A stretch of 40,787 bases of DNA from Candidatus Poribacteria bacterium (GCA_022819945.1 JAJEGI010000177.1:1-40787), one strand, 5' to 3'; shown: positions 6,996 to 15,643, numbered from the stretch's first letter. The notes: generated by a model not told the origin, from the letters alone. Made by a program: numbers and translations.

Positions 6996-8609
6996 ATGTT
7001 TAAACAACTAATTTACGCCATGCTTATCCTTGCACTGGGGGTTGGTGTGTCCTTCTCAGCGTTTGGGCACGGTGACAATCCGACCCTTTTAGAGGATGTT
7101 AACAAAGACGGTATCGTGAACGTTCAGGACCTCGTGCTTGTCGCTGGCGCATTGGGGCAACCCGGAGATCGCACTGCTGAGCAGAACCCTGACGTGAACC
7201 GCGACGGAATTGTCAATGTGTTGGATTTGGTGCGTGTGAGTAACAGCCTCGGGCAAACGATACCCGATGAAAGCTCATCGTATCATGACATTCAGGAATA
7301 TGTCTTTGATAAGAGTTGCGCGAACAGCGTCTGCCACGCAGCCCCCGCAAATTCTGCCGGTTTGAGTCTGGAGTACGGACTTTCTTATAATGATCTGGTT
7401 GGTGTTCTACCACAGAACCCAGCGGCTGCAGCTGCTGGGATGAAACTCGTGGATCCAGAGAATCCAGATAACAGCTTTCTGTTGACAAAACTCATAGGAC
7501 CGGAATCCCCAAATCAAGGCTCTCGAATGCCCTTCGGTGGTGGGATGATCCACGCCGGCAAAATAGAGGCAATTCGGACATGGATTGAAGCAGGCGCGCC
7601 CGAGACAGGAAAAATTGCAGGGATCGGAGACCTCGGGGTTTTACGCGATCCCGGCGAAACCTTTGAGCCACCCGCACCACCGCTACCCGGCGAAGGCTAT
7701 CAACTCCATTTGCCGCCATTCAAAATTGAACCCGGCACTGAACGTGAAGTCTACTATGCTACCCGAATCAAAGATGAAAATGGAAATCCGGTAGAGGGAG
7801 ACATCTTTATTAACAGAGTAGAGATCTTCTATCCCGCAGGCAGCCACCATTTCATTATATATCGTCTAACAGAGGAAGGTTTAGCGAACGGTATCCAAGA
7901 GAGAGGTATCATACCGGGTATTGGTGCCAACCCAGAAGACGAATTCCGTGAACTTGACACAGATGACCCGCTGGTTCTCGGCAACTTTGGTGTTGATCGG
8001 CTTTTCGTCGTCGGAACGCAAACCGATGAGACCCTATTTCAATTCCCTGAAGGTGTCGGATTGCGAATGCCAGGGGACACTGTTTACGACCTTAATTCGC
8101 ATTACATTAATCTCCTCGGGGATGAGACGCTGCTTGGCGAAACCTACGTCAATATCTACACGATTCCGGAGGAAGAGGTCAAATACGAAGCAGTCGAAAT
8201 CTTCGTTTCTAACAGAGCGATCAACGTGCCACCGGGCACAACGCGCGTCGCTAAATTGACATGGTATGTTGAAGATGAATTGGAACGCCGAGGACACGAC
8301 CCGGAAACAGAGGTATATGTCTTCTTACTCACATCTCACATGCATAGACACGGGGAACTGTTTGAGATTTTCCAAAAATCGACAGGCGAGCTGCTCCACC
8401 GGAGTATCGCTTACGATGACGCACCTATTGACCTCTTTGATCCAGTCCTTCGCTTAGATGCAGATGATGGACTCAGCTTTCAGTGTACCCATAACAACTA
8501 CGATACAAATGAGCCTCTCGTATTTGGACTTACGTCTGAAGATGAGATGTGCATCATTTTTGGCTATTATTATATCCCGACTGAAAGGGCAGGCTCTATC
8601 ATCAGATAG
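6996..8609 (+). CDS. Secreted dockerin / CX4CH / copper type II monooxygenase-like protein
   Basis: 537 residues from the ATG at 6996 (GGAGG at 6977-6981; an upstream in-frame TTG is less likely). A signal peptide spans residues 1-~28. A dockerin-type pair (DVNKDGIVNV, DVNRDGIVNV) covers 34-85. Residues ~95-200 resemble a c-type cytochrome/planctomycete-type domain with C108-x4-C113-H114, a possible heme site of unusual spacing. The C-terminal half resembles copper type II ascorbate-dependent monooxygenases (PHM/DBH family): H284-H285 (SHHFIIYR), H448-x-H450 (SHMHRHGE) and M518 (DEMC) match the expected copper ligands. The likely role is extracytoplasmic oxidation using electrons delivered by the heme domain; the substrate is unknown. 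A terminator follows closely. Confidence 0.82.
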   Translation: MFKQLIYAMLILALGVGVSFSAFGHGDNPTLLEDVNKDGIVNVQDLVLVAGALGQPGDRTAEQNPDVNRDGIVNVLDLVRVSNSLGQTIPDESSSYHDIQEYVFDKSCANSVCHAAPANSAGLSLEYGLSYNDLVGVLPQNPAAAAAGMKLVDPENPDNSFLLTKLIGPESPNQGSRMPFGGGMIHAGKIEAIRTWIEAGAPETGKIAGIGDLGVLRDPGETFEPPAPPLPGEGYQLHLPPFKIEPGTEREVYYATRIKDENGNPVEGDIFINRVEIFYPAGSHHFIIYRLTEEGLANGIQERGIIPGIGANPEDEFRELDTDDPLVLGNFGVDRLFVVGTQTDETLFQFPEGVGLRMPGDTVYDLNSHYINLLGDETLLGETYVNIYTIPEEEVKYEAVEIFVSNRAINVPPGTTRVAKLTWYVEDELERRGHDPETEVYVFLLTSHMHRHGELFEIFQKSTGELLHRSIAYDDAPIDLFDPVLRLDADDGLSFQCTHNNYDTNEPLVFGLTSEDEMCIIFGYYYIPTERAGSIIR

Positions 8610-8630
8610 CGTCTATCTTCAAAACATCGG

Positions 8631-8657
8631 AAGGCGCGCTTTATAGGCGCGCTTTTC
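8631..8657 (+). terminator. Rho-independent terminator
   Basis: Stem AAGGCGCGC paired with GCGCGCTTT (nine pairs, one G-U), seven-base loop TTTATAG, then TTTTCTCTT. It lies 22 bases after the copper-oxidase gene and ends only a few bases before the next gene's start codon, so it could also affect that gene's initiation. Confidence 0.85.
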
Positions 8658-8663
8658 TCTTAT

Positions 8664-10544
8664 ATGACGACTACGGTAACAAAAAAAGACAACTTTATGG
8701 AAGCCTTAGCACACCGGATACTGGTGTGTGACGGTGCTATCGGAACCGAAATCCGAAAACGGATACCCGCATATCTGCAGTGCCTGGATGCCTGCAATAT
8801 TTCTACCGAGCATGCTGAGAAGGTGATGGCGGTTCACCGCGCTTATGCTGACGCGGGTGCCGATGTTATCCAGACGAATACCTATCAGGCAAATAGAGAA
8901 GCGTTGGCTGTCCACGGTTTGGCTGAGCAGGTTGAAGAGATTAACAGGACAGGTGTGGTACTGGCGCGCGAAGCAACACCAGAGACAAGCTACATCGCCG
9001 GATCCGTCGGGCAAATTCCGTTCCACAGCTTAGATACCCCTGTTCCATCTACCAAAACAATCAGACGCATCTTCAAGGAGCAGATGGACGCGCTCGTTGA
9101 TGCAGGTATTGATCTCCTCGTCCTTGAAACGTTTGTTACCCCCAAACAGGCAGAAATCGCAACAAAACAGGCACTTACTTATGGTATTCCTGTCCTTGTC
9201 GAAATTAGCGGCGTTTCAGGGGGGACTGTCGGTGCTGGCTTAGATGTACGTGTCTTCGCACAGGAACTTGAGCAACTCGGCGCCCATGCAGTCGGTATCA
9301 ACTGCAGGGGACCCCACGATCTCGTTGAAGCGATGGAACTCCTTGCACCTGTTATCAAAGTGCCAATCGCGGTGCAACCGAACGCTGGCAATCCGAGAGT
9401 CGAACAGGGCGAAGTTGCCGTCTCCTACACCGTGGAGGCTGAAGTCTTCAGCGACTACGTTGGAAAATTAGTCGAACTTGGCGCGAATATGATCGGCGGC
9501 TGTTGCGGCACGACACCCAGATATACAGCAAAAATCCGACAGGCGATCGCAGGACGCGAACCGGTGGAACGGGAGTCGCGTATCTTCGTCCTCCCGAAAA
9601 TCACATCACTCAGTGGGACGAGGTCACCTCGCACCACCCATAACCCTGTACAGCAGGTATTTGAGACACGCCAAGGCATCGTGAGTGTAGAGATGCGAGC
9701 GAATACATTTCCGCAGTTACGGGCGATGTTGAAAGAAGCAAACGGACTCGCAGCAAGCGGGGTAGACCTGTTTGACGTAACTGATAATTCCGGTGCAGCA
9801 GTGAACATCGGAGCCGTCGGTACAGCGTATCGGCTTCAGCAAGCGACCCAGATTCCAACGCTTATCCATTGGACGACCCGATCGCGGAATCTCATTAGTA
9901 TGCAATCGCATCTGCTCGAAGCGGAAGCGTTGGGGATCCGCGGTATTGTCGCCTTGTCCGGCGACCATCCAAAAGCCGGACCTTATGAGACCGCAAGCCT
10001 CGTTCCCGATGTGCGCGGGGCAGTTCAGCTGATGAAACTCATCGCTCGATTAAATCGCGGAGAACTTGCTGACGGTTCATCCATCGGCGAACCATGTGGG
10101 TTCTACTACGGCGGGGGGTTCACGATCGCTGAGAATCTACAACCTCACGTCAAGCATCTCGCAAATAAGGTGGCGCAGGGAGCAAATTTCGCCTATACAC
10201 AGCCGGTTTGGACTTATGAAGATGTCGTACGCACCCACCAGGCGACGGAGCATCTCGGTATAAAGATCCTTTACGGCATATTACCACTCACAAGTTTCCG
10301 CAGCGCGTCCTACCTCCGAGACAATCTCGGACTTTACATTCCCCAATTCATCGTTGACAAATTCCGAGACCTTGAAGATGCTGCAGGATACGAACTCGGT
10401 ATGCAATTAACTTTGGACTTGGTTCGAGACATTCGCAACCAGAATGAATGCAAAATTGACGGTATCTATCTCATCCCACCCGCTCGGATGAATTGGAAAA
10501 ACAGAGCCAGGGTCATTTCGGAGATTGTTAAAACCTACCGCTAA
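8664..10544 (+). CDS. Bifunctional homocysteine S-methyltransferase / methylenetetrahydrofolate reductase
   Basis: 626-residue cytosolic fusion resembling Bacillus YitJ. Residues ~12-300 are a zinc-dependent homocysteine methyltransferase barrel (CDGAIGTEI at the start; zinc cysteines in GINCRG and in GGCCGTTP near 280). Residues ~330-626 are a MetF-type FAD reductase barrel (TDNSGA, HWTTRSRNLISMQSHLLEAEALGI, ALSGDHP, FAYTQPV). The fusion would couple 5-methyl-THF production to methionine formation, or salvage homocysteine with S-methylmethionine or SAM as donor. The start is ATG 8664 or ATG 8697; the latter fits the family's N-terminus better. Neither has a clear ribosome-binding site and the upstream hairpin reaches the start. 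All zinc-binding cysteines are present. Confidence 0.92.
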   Translation: MTTTVTKKDNFMEALAHRILVCDGAIGTEIRKRIPAYLQCLDACNISTEHAEKVMAVHRAYADAGADVIQTNTYQANREALAVHGLAEQVEEINRTGVVLAREATPETSYIAGSVGQIPFHSLDTPVPSTKTIRRIFKEQMDALVDAGIDLLVLETFVTPKQAEIATKQALTYGIPVLVEISGVSGGTVGAGLDVRVFAQELEQLGAHAVGINCRGPHDLVEAMELLAPVIKVPIAVQPNAGNPRVEQGEVAVSYTVEAEVFSDYVGKLVELGANMIGGCCGTTPRYTAKIRQAIAGREPVERESRIFVLPKITSLSGTRSPRTTHNPVQQVFETRQGIVSVEMRANTFPQLRAMLKEANGLAASGVDLFDVTDNSGAAVNIGAVGTAYRLQQATQIPTLIHWTTRSRNLISMQSHLLEAEALGIRGIVALSGDHPKAGPYETASLVPDVRGAVQLMKLIARLNRGELADGSSIGEPCGFYYGGGFTIAENLQPHVKHLANKVAQGANFAYTQPVWTYEDVVRTHQATEHLGIKILYGILPLTSFRSASYLRDNLGLYIPQFIVDKFRDLEDAAGYELGMQLTLDLVRDIRNQNECKIDGIYLIPPARMNWKNRARVISEIVKTYR

Positions 10545-10573
10545 CTATTTTTCACTTTCACGATTCCTCAACT

Positions 10574-12502
10574 ATGAACACCCGCGAAACTTCCGCCTCA
10601 ACAGCCCGCGTTACACCAAGATCCCTTCTCTTAGGCGTTTTATTTATCCCCATTAATGTCTATTGGATGACGATTGTTGAGGTGAAGTACTACTCGCTTG
10701 ACGGTTCGTGCCTACCCCTGTTTATCCAGCCTGTTTTTATCATGTTTGTCTGTGTCCTCGTTAATTGCGTGCTCAAACGCCTTTCACCCCAACAGATGCT
10801 ACAGCAAGGGGAGTTGCTCACAATCTACATTATGGTGGCGATCTCCTGCACCTTTGCCGGACACGACACGATGCAGAATATGTTCGGCAGTATCGCGCAT
10901 CCGTTCCGATTTGTGACCGAGGAGAATGAATGGCAGGCACTCTTTTTTCGGTATCTACCCGCATGGCTCACCGTCTCCGATGCACAAAGTTTGCAAGGCT
11001 TCTATGAGGGAGAGGCGACTTTCTATACAAGGCATAACTATTCGGTTTGGGCAAAACCCCTGATGTTCTGGGGACTCTTTTTCCTGATTATGATGTTCAT
11101 GATGCTTTGCCTCAATACCCTCGTCCGGAAGCGGTGGGCAGAGCAAGAGAAACTCGCATACCCGATTATCCAACTCCCGCTCGGCTTATCGGAAGATGGT
11201 GGGATACTCCTTCTGAAAAATCGGATGATGTGGGTCGGGTTCAGCATCGCCGTGGCCATCGGTGTAATCAACGGAGTCCACTACCTTTTCCCGCAGTTTC
11301 CTGAGATACCTTATATCAAACGCACAGCGGTGTTTCAGAATATCTTCACCGATCGTCCATGGAGTGCCATCCGCGGGACGCGTATCTCCGTCTATCCGTT
11401 TGCTGTGGGGTTAGCGTTTTTCTTGCCGTTGGATCTCTCCTTTTCGTGCTGGTTCTTCTTTGTGGTGCGTTTAGCGGAATTCGTCATCGCCGCAGCACTC
11501 GGCACGCGTTATTTCCCCGCGTTGAACGAGCAGGCGTACGGGGCATGGATCGCACTCTTCCTGCTTGCCGTCTGGGTTACACGGCGACACTTGAACGAGG
11601 TGTTCAAAAAGGTATTTGGGTTTAAATCCGATATTGATGATTCAAACGAACCGATGCCGTATCGTGCCGCCTTCTTAGGTGTTCTCGGATCGCTCGTCGC
11701 ACTCGGCATCTTCTCCTCTATCGCGGGGATGACGTTATGGGTTGCCGGGATCTTCTTTGGAATCTATTTCCTGCTCTCCTTTGCGATCACGCGGGTCCGA
11801 GCAGAACTCGGCACGCCACATGAAATTTACTACGTCAATCCACACGACATGCTCGCCACAGTCGGGGGCACGCGGCGGTTTGACACGAGTAGCCTCACGA
11901 TTATGTCACTTTTCTACTGGTTCAACCGCGGCTACCGGAATCACCCAATGCCGAATCAGATTGAGGCCTTCAAACTCGCAGAATCGACAGGGATGGGCAA
12001 CCGACGTTTATGGGTCGCTATGCTAATCGCGATTGTCATCGGCATCGTGGCGACTTTTTGGGCGAATCTTGACGTTACCTTCCGAAACGGCGCAGTGGCA
12101 AAAGCAGGTGGTTTCAAAGGATGGGTCGGCAGAGAATCGTTCGGTCGGCTGCAGCGATGGCTCCATAACCCAACGGAGCCAAACGTCATCGGCATCGGTT
12201 TCATGGGGATCGGCGCGCTCCTGACGTTTGTGATGATGTACATGCGGATGCATTTCTTATGGTGGCCCTTCCATCCAGCGGGTTACGCACTCGCAATCAG
12301 TTTTGCGATGGACTATTTCTGGTTCGCTTTCTTCGTGGCGTGGTTCCTAAAGTTAATGATCTTACGACACGGCGGTTTACGGCTGCATCGCAAAGTCGCA
12401 CCACTCTTTTTAGGACTAATCTTAGGTGATTACGTCATCGGCAGCATCTGGGCAATCATCGGACCCGTATCCGGCTTGCGGACCTATAAAATTTTTATCT
12501 AA
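10574..12502 (+). CDS. Polytopic membrane protein, DUF6785-like (paralogue 1)
   Basis: 642 residues with roughly 14 hydrophobic segments throughout. I recognise it as the family annotated DUF6785 (from memory), which is common in Poribacteria-like genomes and has no established function. Recurrent features are an SRPWSAIRGTRISVYPFAVGL-like segment, a LDLSFSCWFFF helix near residue 300, the loop ITRVRAELGTPHEIYYVNP, and the C-terminal LFLGLILGDYVIGSIWAIIG. The same motifs recur in the genes at 37365 and 40362, of which this is a divergent relative. It starts 29 bases after the methyltransferase gene and its stop overlaps the next start (TAATG), so it is probably translationally coupled to the AIR-synthase-like protein. 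Transport is plausible but unproven. Confidence 0.82.
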   Translation: MNTRETSASTARVTPRSLLLGVLFIPINVYWMTIVEVKYYSLDGSCLPLFIQPVFIMFVCVLVNCVLKRLSPQQMLQQGELLTIYIMVAISCTFAGHDTMQNMFGSIAHPFRFVTEENEWQALFFRYLPAWLTVSDAQSLQGFYEGEATFYTRHNYSVWAKPLMFWGLFFLIMMFMMLCLNTLVRKRWAEQEKLAYPIIQLPLGLSEDGGILLLKNRMMWVGFSIAVAIGVINGVHYLFPQFPEIPYIKRTAVFQNIFTDRPWSAIRGTRISVYPFAVGLAFFLPLDLSFSCWFFFVVRLAEFVIAAALGTRYFPALNEQAYGAWIALFLLAVWVTRRHLNEVFKKVFGFKSDIDDSNEPMPYRAAFLGVLGSLVALGIFSSIAGMTLWVAGIFFGIYFLLSFAITRVRAELGTPHEIYYVNPHDMLATVGGTRRFDTSSLTIMSLFYWFNRGYRNHPMPNQIEAFKLAESTGMGNRRLWVAMLIAIVIGIVATFWANLDVTFRNGAVAKAGGFKGWVGRESFGRLQRWLHNPTEPNVIGIGFMGIGALLTFVMMYMRMHFLWWPFHPAGYALAISFAMDYFWFAFFVAWFLKLMILRHGGLRLHRKVAPLFLGLILGDYVIGSIWAIIGPVSGLRTYKIFI

Positions 12503-13530
12503 TGAAAAACATGAACCTACCCGTTGGGAAACTGAAACACGATTTTTTAAAGGAGCTGCTGCCCGCATCCAATAGCAGCACAGGCGTGGTTGTCGGTCCA
12601 CAACTCGGTGAAGATGCCGCAGTCATCGAATTAGGCGACAACTATCTCGTCGCAACCAGCGATCCAATTACTTTTGCAACCGAAGATATTGGGTGGTACG
12701 TAGTATGCATCAATAGCAATGACATCGCAGCGATGGGGGCTGTGCCGAAATGGTTACTGGTAACCTTATTATTACCCGAAGACGCAACAACACCTACAAT
12801 GGTTCGCAACATTATGGCGCAAATCACCCAAGCGTGTACAGCGTTTGACATCGCACTGTGTGGCGGACATACCGAAATTACACCCGCCGTAACGCAACCG
12901 GTTGTCATCGGTCAAATGATGGGGGTTACCCATAAAGATGCCCTGTTCACTTCAGCGGACGCCCGCGTTGGGGATGCCTTGATTCTTACGAAAGGACTCG
13001 GTATCGAAGCGACTGCAATCATCGCCCGCGAGTGTGAAGCACAATTGCGGGAAAAGTACGATGTCCCATTCTTGGAACAGGCGAAGAACTATCTCACGGA
13101 TCCAGGGATTTCCGTGCTGATGGACGCGCAGATTGCAATTACAACGGGTGGCGTACATGCCATGCACGATGTCACAGAGGGCGGTGTCACAACTGCTGCA
13201 GCCGAGTTGGCAACGGCAGCCGAGTTAGGCGTGATCGTCTATTCGGATAAACTTCTCGGCTCACCCATATTGTATAGCAACATAACACGGACATTGTGTG
13301 ATATGTTTAAACTTAATCCGCTCGGTGTCATTTCATCTGGTGCCATGTTGATTGCATCGGAACCCGAAAAAGGCGGAACGATCTGCCAAGCCCTTGGCGA
13401 AGCAGGTATCAACGCGGACATCATTGGAGAGTTCTTACCGTCTGAGGACGGACTGTGGCTGGAAGATGCCACTGGTACACAGCAACCGCTACCCGTTTTT
13501 GAGACAGACGAAATCGCTAAACTTTTGTAG
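12502..13530 (+). CDS. AIR synthase-related (HypE/ThiL/SelD-like) protein
   Basis: 342-residue member of the PurM-like ATP-binding superfamily. The N-terminal domain has GPQLGEDAAVIELGDNYLVATSDPIT (metal/ATP-binding acidic motif) and NDIAAMGAVPKWLLVTLLLPE. The C-terminal domain contains AMHDVTEGGVTTAAAELA, the conserved C-domain glycine/acid motif. It resembles HypE most, but the C-terminal PRIC-type tail that carries the HypE thiocarbamate cysteine is absent, and no hydrogenase genes are nearby, so it is not a classical HypE. The ATG overlaps the stop codon of the DUF6785 gene. It probably phosphorylates or dehydrates a small substrate in an ATP-dependent way; the substrate is unknown. Confidence 0.86.
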   Translation: MKNMNLPVGKLKHDFLKELLPASNSSTGVVVGPQLGEDAAVIELGDNYLVATSDPITFATEDIGWYVVCINSNDIAAMGAVPKWLLVTLLLPEDATTPTMVRNIMAQITQACTAFDIALCGGHTEITPAVTQPVVIGQMMGVTHKDALFTSADARVGDALILTKGLGIEATAIIARECEAQLREKYDVPFLEQAKNYLTDPGISVLMDAQIAITTGGVHAMHDVTEGGVTTAAAELATAAELGVIVYSDKLLGSPILYSNITRTLCDMFKLNPLGVISSGAMLIASEPEKGGTICQALGEAGINADIIGEFLPSEDGLWLEDATGTQQPLPVFETDEIAKLL

Positions 13531-13549
13531 GGTTGGGTTACCCAACCCT
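13529..13549. repeat. Perfect 21-bp palindrome at the gene end
   Basis: AGGGTTGGGT, a single T, then ACCCAACCCT, starting inside the TAG stop codon of the AIR-synthase-like gene. It lacks a clear U tract, so it is a weak terminator candidate or a repeat unit. Confidence 0.6.
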
Positions 13550-13607
13550 TACCCTACGTCCGATTGGGGACCTTGCCTTACAACCCCTTTACGGTATCAC
13601 CAAGAAA

Positions 13608-14276
13608 ATGAAAACCGAATTGCGAGATTATCCACTAACGAGTACCATTATCAAGTTAAAGACGGGCCGGGTTCAACTCACAATTGTGAAAGATCCAGAC
13701 TGGTTTCTCGATCGACTCAGCCATGAGGACAGCGACGGCAGGCTCTATCTCCCTTACTGGACTTATCTCTGGGAAGCGTCTATCGGGCTCGCGCGCCATG
13801 TAGAAGATATCGGCACAGCCCTAAAAGACGCGCGCATCTTAGAAATCGGATGCGGGTTTGGACTGACAGGAATTGTCGCATGCCGGATGGGCGCGAAAGT
13901 GGTTTTCACGGATGTAGAACAAGATGCCCTCCGCTTCGCACACCACAACGCGGATCAGAACGGTGTTAAAGAGAACGCCGATTTCGTCCAGATGGACTGG
14001 AATACGCCCTGCTTTAACAACAAATTCCGCTATATTCTCGCCGCCGATGTCATCTATGAAGAGCACCATTGGGAACCGATTGTGACGCTATTTCAGAACT
14101 ATCTCGTTCCCAACGGTATCGCCCTCCTTTCCGAACCGAATCGAAACAACGCCATCGGATTTTTCAAGCGACTCAGCGACACCGGATTCGTCTATCAGAA
14201 ATCTACTTACCCTGTTAAGTTAGAGGGAAGGACGAACCGAGTTTCTATCTACACCGTACGACGTGTGAACGCGTGA
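13608..14276 (+). CDS. Class I SAM-dependent methyltransferase (METTL21/ETFB-KMT-like)
   Basis: 222 residues from the ATG at 13608; the longer TTG form (13533) starts inside the upstream palindrome and is unlikely. Motif I is ILEIGCGFGLTGIVACRMGA (SAM binding, residues ~75-95) with the acidic residue in VVFTDVEQDAL. Motif IV, IYEEHHW in AADVIYEEHHWEPIV, replaces the DLVLGSDVxY pattern of the METTL21/NNMT-like group. The LPYWTYLWEASIGLA segment before motif I is also characteristic. Substrates of this group are mostly lysines in proteins, but none can be assigned here. It lies about 80 bases after the AIR-synthase-like gene in the same orientation. Confidence 0.82.
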   Translation: MKTELRDYPLTSTIIKLKTGRVQLTIVKDPDWFLDRLSHEDSDGRLYLPYWTYLWEASIGLARHVEDIGTALKDARILEIGCGFGLTGIVACRMGAKVVFTDVEQDALRFAHHNADQNGVKENADFVQMDWNTPCFNNKFRYILAADVIYEEHHWEPIVTLFQNYLVPNGIALLSEPNRNNAIGFFKRLSDTGFVYQKSTYPVKLEGRTNRVSIYTVRRVNA

Positions 14277-14323
14277 AGGGCGTTGTCATCGTAATACCGC
14301 TTCCAATCTTCTGTTCAAGTTGC

Positions 14324-14413
14324 CAGTTAACAGTTTTCAGTTTTCAGTAAGAGAAAGACTTGATAGACCCGTTACCCTCTTAACTGGTAACTCGTAACTG
14401 GAAACTGGTAACT
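14324..14413. repeat. Imperfect inverted repeat built from short CAGTT/AACTG units
   Basis: Left arm 14324-14350 has CAGTT units spaced by a few bases. Right arm 14382-14413 has four AACT(G) units in complementary orientation. The arms could form a long imperfect hairpin followed by ATTTTCT, so it may end the upstream transcript. The exact pairing is uncertain. Confidence 0.5.
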
Positions 14414-14483
14414 ATTTTCTATATTGCCCAAAAAATAGGAAAAAACGCGGGCATTCTGCTAAAAAAATAGGCAAAAATTCACA

Positions 14484-14509
14484 CCCCGCGAGCATTTCGT
14501 GGGGGTTTC
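14484..14509 (+). terminator. Terminator-like hairpin
   Basis: Stem CCCCGCGA (14484-14491) with TCGTGGGG (14497-14504), a five-base loop GCATT, then GTTTCGTTT. It is a strong GC stem with an interrupted T tract, about 200 bases after the methyltransferase gene and within an otherwise gene-free spacer. Confidence 0.5.
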
Positions 14510-14618
14510 GTTTGGCAGAAGTCTTACGCGCCTTAGGGAAATCAGTAATTCGGACTTTTGGCAAGGTTTTTGCTTATGCTGTTGTGTAAGGTTAACATGC
14601 CTCGTTGTTTCAGCACAT

Positions 14619-14756
14619 AGGACTTACGCATCCCCCTTGCAGGGTTTTTGCTTGGTTGGGGTCTTTGATTGGGTGTTTCTGCGTATTTCTGCGGGGTTTC
14701 AAACCCCGCCTGCAGTGCATAATACATAGGTTATCATAGAAAAATGCGTAAGTCCT
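14619..14756. repeat. MITE-like palindromic element, family R1, copy 2
   Basis: Bounded by the perfect 12-bp inverted repeats AGGACTTACGCA (14619-14630) and TGCGTAAGTCCT (14745-14756). At 138 bp it is longer than the other copies because of a T/G-rich insertion before the GCGGGGTTT...AAACCCCGC hairpin. The gene-free stretch 14510-14618 to its left carries only fragmentary similarity to the same element. Confidence 0.88.
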
Positions 14757-14774
14757 GAGCACATTTACGCGGAA

Positions 14775-14892
14775 TTATAGTAAAGCCTGAAAATACGTGA
14801 ACACTTTAGCAAACACAAAACTCTCTTCTCGCTGGCAGGATTTGTAACCCCGCCACTCTCAGGTGTATAATTAATTGTGGGCTTTACTATAA
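14775..14892. repeat. 118-bp element with perfect 13-bp terminal inverted repeats (family R2)
   Basis: TTATAGTAAAGCC (14775-14787) is the exact reverse complement of GGCTTTACTATAA (14880-14892). The interior is A/T-rich and contains the best promoter for the ANTAR regulator gene. It looks like a non-autonomous mobile element; only one copy is seen in this window. Confidence 0.8.
14842..14871 (+). promoter_or_regulatory. Promoter of the ANTAR regulator, inside element R2
   Basis: -35 TTGTAA (14842-14847, four of six), 18-base spacer, perfect -10 TATAAT (14866-14871). Transcription would start near 14878, about 30 bases before the ATG at 14910. Confidence 0.65.
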
Positions 14893-14909
14893 CTTGGAAA
14901 GGGTGGAAG

Positions 14910-15512
14910 ATGGGAGCCGTCACCTCAACGCCAAGAGTTTTAATCATCGATAACAATCCAGAGCGTGCGACCTCGTTAGTCCAAATCCTGGAAGCGAATC
15001 GATACAATGTCGCTGTGCCCCTACGTTTACAGGAAGGCTTAGCGGATCAAGTTTCACGTGTGAAACCTGACATTATACTGATCGGTGTCGATTTTCCGGG
15101 GCACGCGATACTCGATTGGCTCGCAGCACTTCAGGAGGACTATCCGTGTCCGACGGTCATGTTTTCGCGTGATGAACGGTCAGAAACGATTCAAGCGGCG
15201 ACGCGGGCAGGGGTATCGGCTTATGCGGTCGGGAAACTCACGGGGGCCAGAGTTAAAACAATCATTGAAGCCGCAGTTGCCCGGTTTTATGAATTCCAAG
15301 CATTGCAACAGGAACTTGAAAAAACAAAGACGAACCTTGCTGAACGCAAGATCATTGAACGGGCGAAAGAACTCGTCGCACAACAGCGAGGCTGTAACGA
15401 GGCACAAGCCTATCAAATTTTGCGAAAGATGGCGATGAATCGGAGAAAACGGCTTGCAGAAATCTCGCAGGATGTGTTGTCAGCAGCCGAGGTGTTAACG
15501 AATAAATTGTAG
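14910..15512 (+). CDS. nasT: NasT-like ANTAR antitermination regulator
   Basis: 200 residues from ATG 14910; the upstream GTG at 14877 coincides with the predicted transcription start. A receiver-like domain (residues 8-~125, PRVLIIDNNPERA, then AGVSAYAVGKLTGARVKTII as in NasT) joins by a short coiled coil to an ANTAR domain (~135-195, AKELVAQQRGCNEAQAYQILRKMAMNRRKRLAEIS). ANTAR domains bind paired RNA hexaloops and prevent termination. In NasT-type systems this controls nitrate and nitrite assimilation, which agrees with the nitrite reductase, transporter and nitrate reductase genes downstream. The phospho-acceptor position reads G59 (LIGVDFPG) instead of Asp, so activation is probably not by phosphorylation. 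No NasS-like sensor is visible. Confidence 0.88.
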   Translation: MGAVTSTPRVLIIDNNPERATSLVQILEANRYNVAVPLRLQEGLADQVSRVKPDIILIGVDFPGHAILDWLAALQEDYPCPTVMFSRDERSETIQAATRAGVSAYAVGKLTGARVKTIIEAAVARFYEFQALQQELEKTKTNLAERKIIERAKELVAQQRGCNEAQAYQILRKMAMNRRKRLAEISQDVLSAAEVLTNKL

Positions 15513-15543
15513 ACAGATATATCCGTTTTCCAGTTTAGAGGTG

Positions 15544-15563
15544 CGCGTTCAAGGATGAACGTG
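15544..15563 (+). promoter_or_regulatory. First hexaloop hairpin in the nitrite reductase leader
   Basis: Stem CGTTC (15546-15550) with GAACG (15557-15561), extendable by G-U and C-G pairs. The six-base loop is AAGGAT, with A at position 1 and G at position 4 as in ANTAR target loops. It stands about 80 bases before the tandem pair. Confidence 0.5.
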
Positions 15564-15643
15564 GCATGCCCTAAAAGCACTTATTCTGCCTAAAACGTCT
15601 CGGTATATTTTACCAATAGGCAGCAAAAATAAATAATAACATA

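Noticed and set aside
12502..13530. Assignment as HypE hydrogenase maturation protein
   Set aside because: The C-terminal cysteine tail of HypE is missing and no hydrogenase genes are present.
14499..14729. 76-residue ORF in the spacer before the regulator
   Set aside because: It overlaps a hairpin and R1 copy 2 and has no protein-like features.
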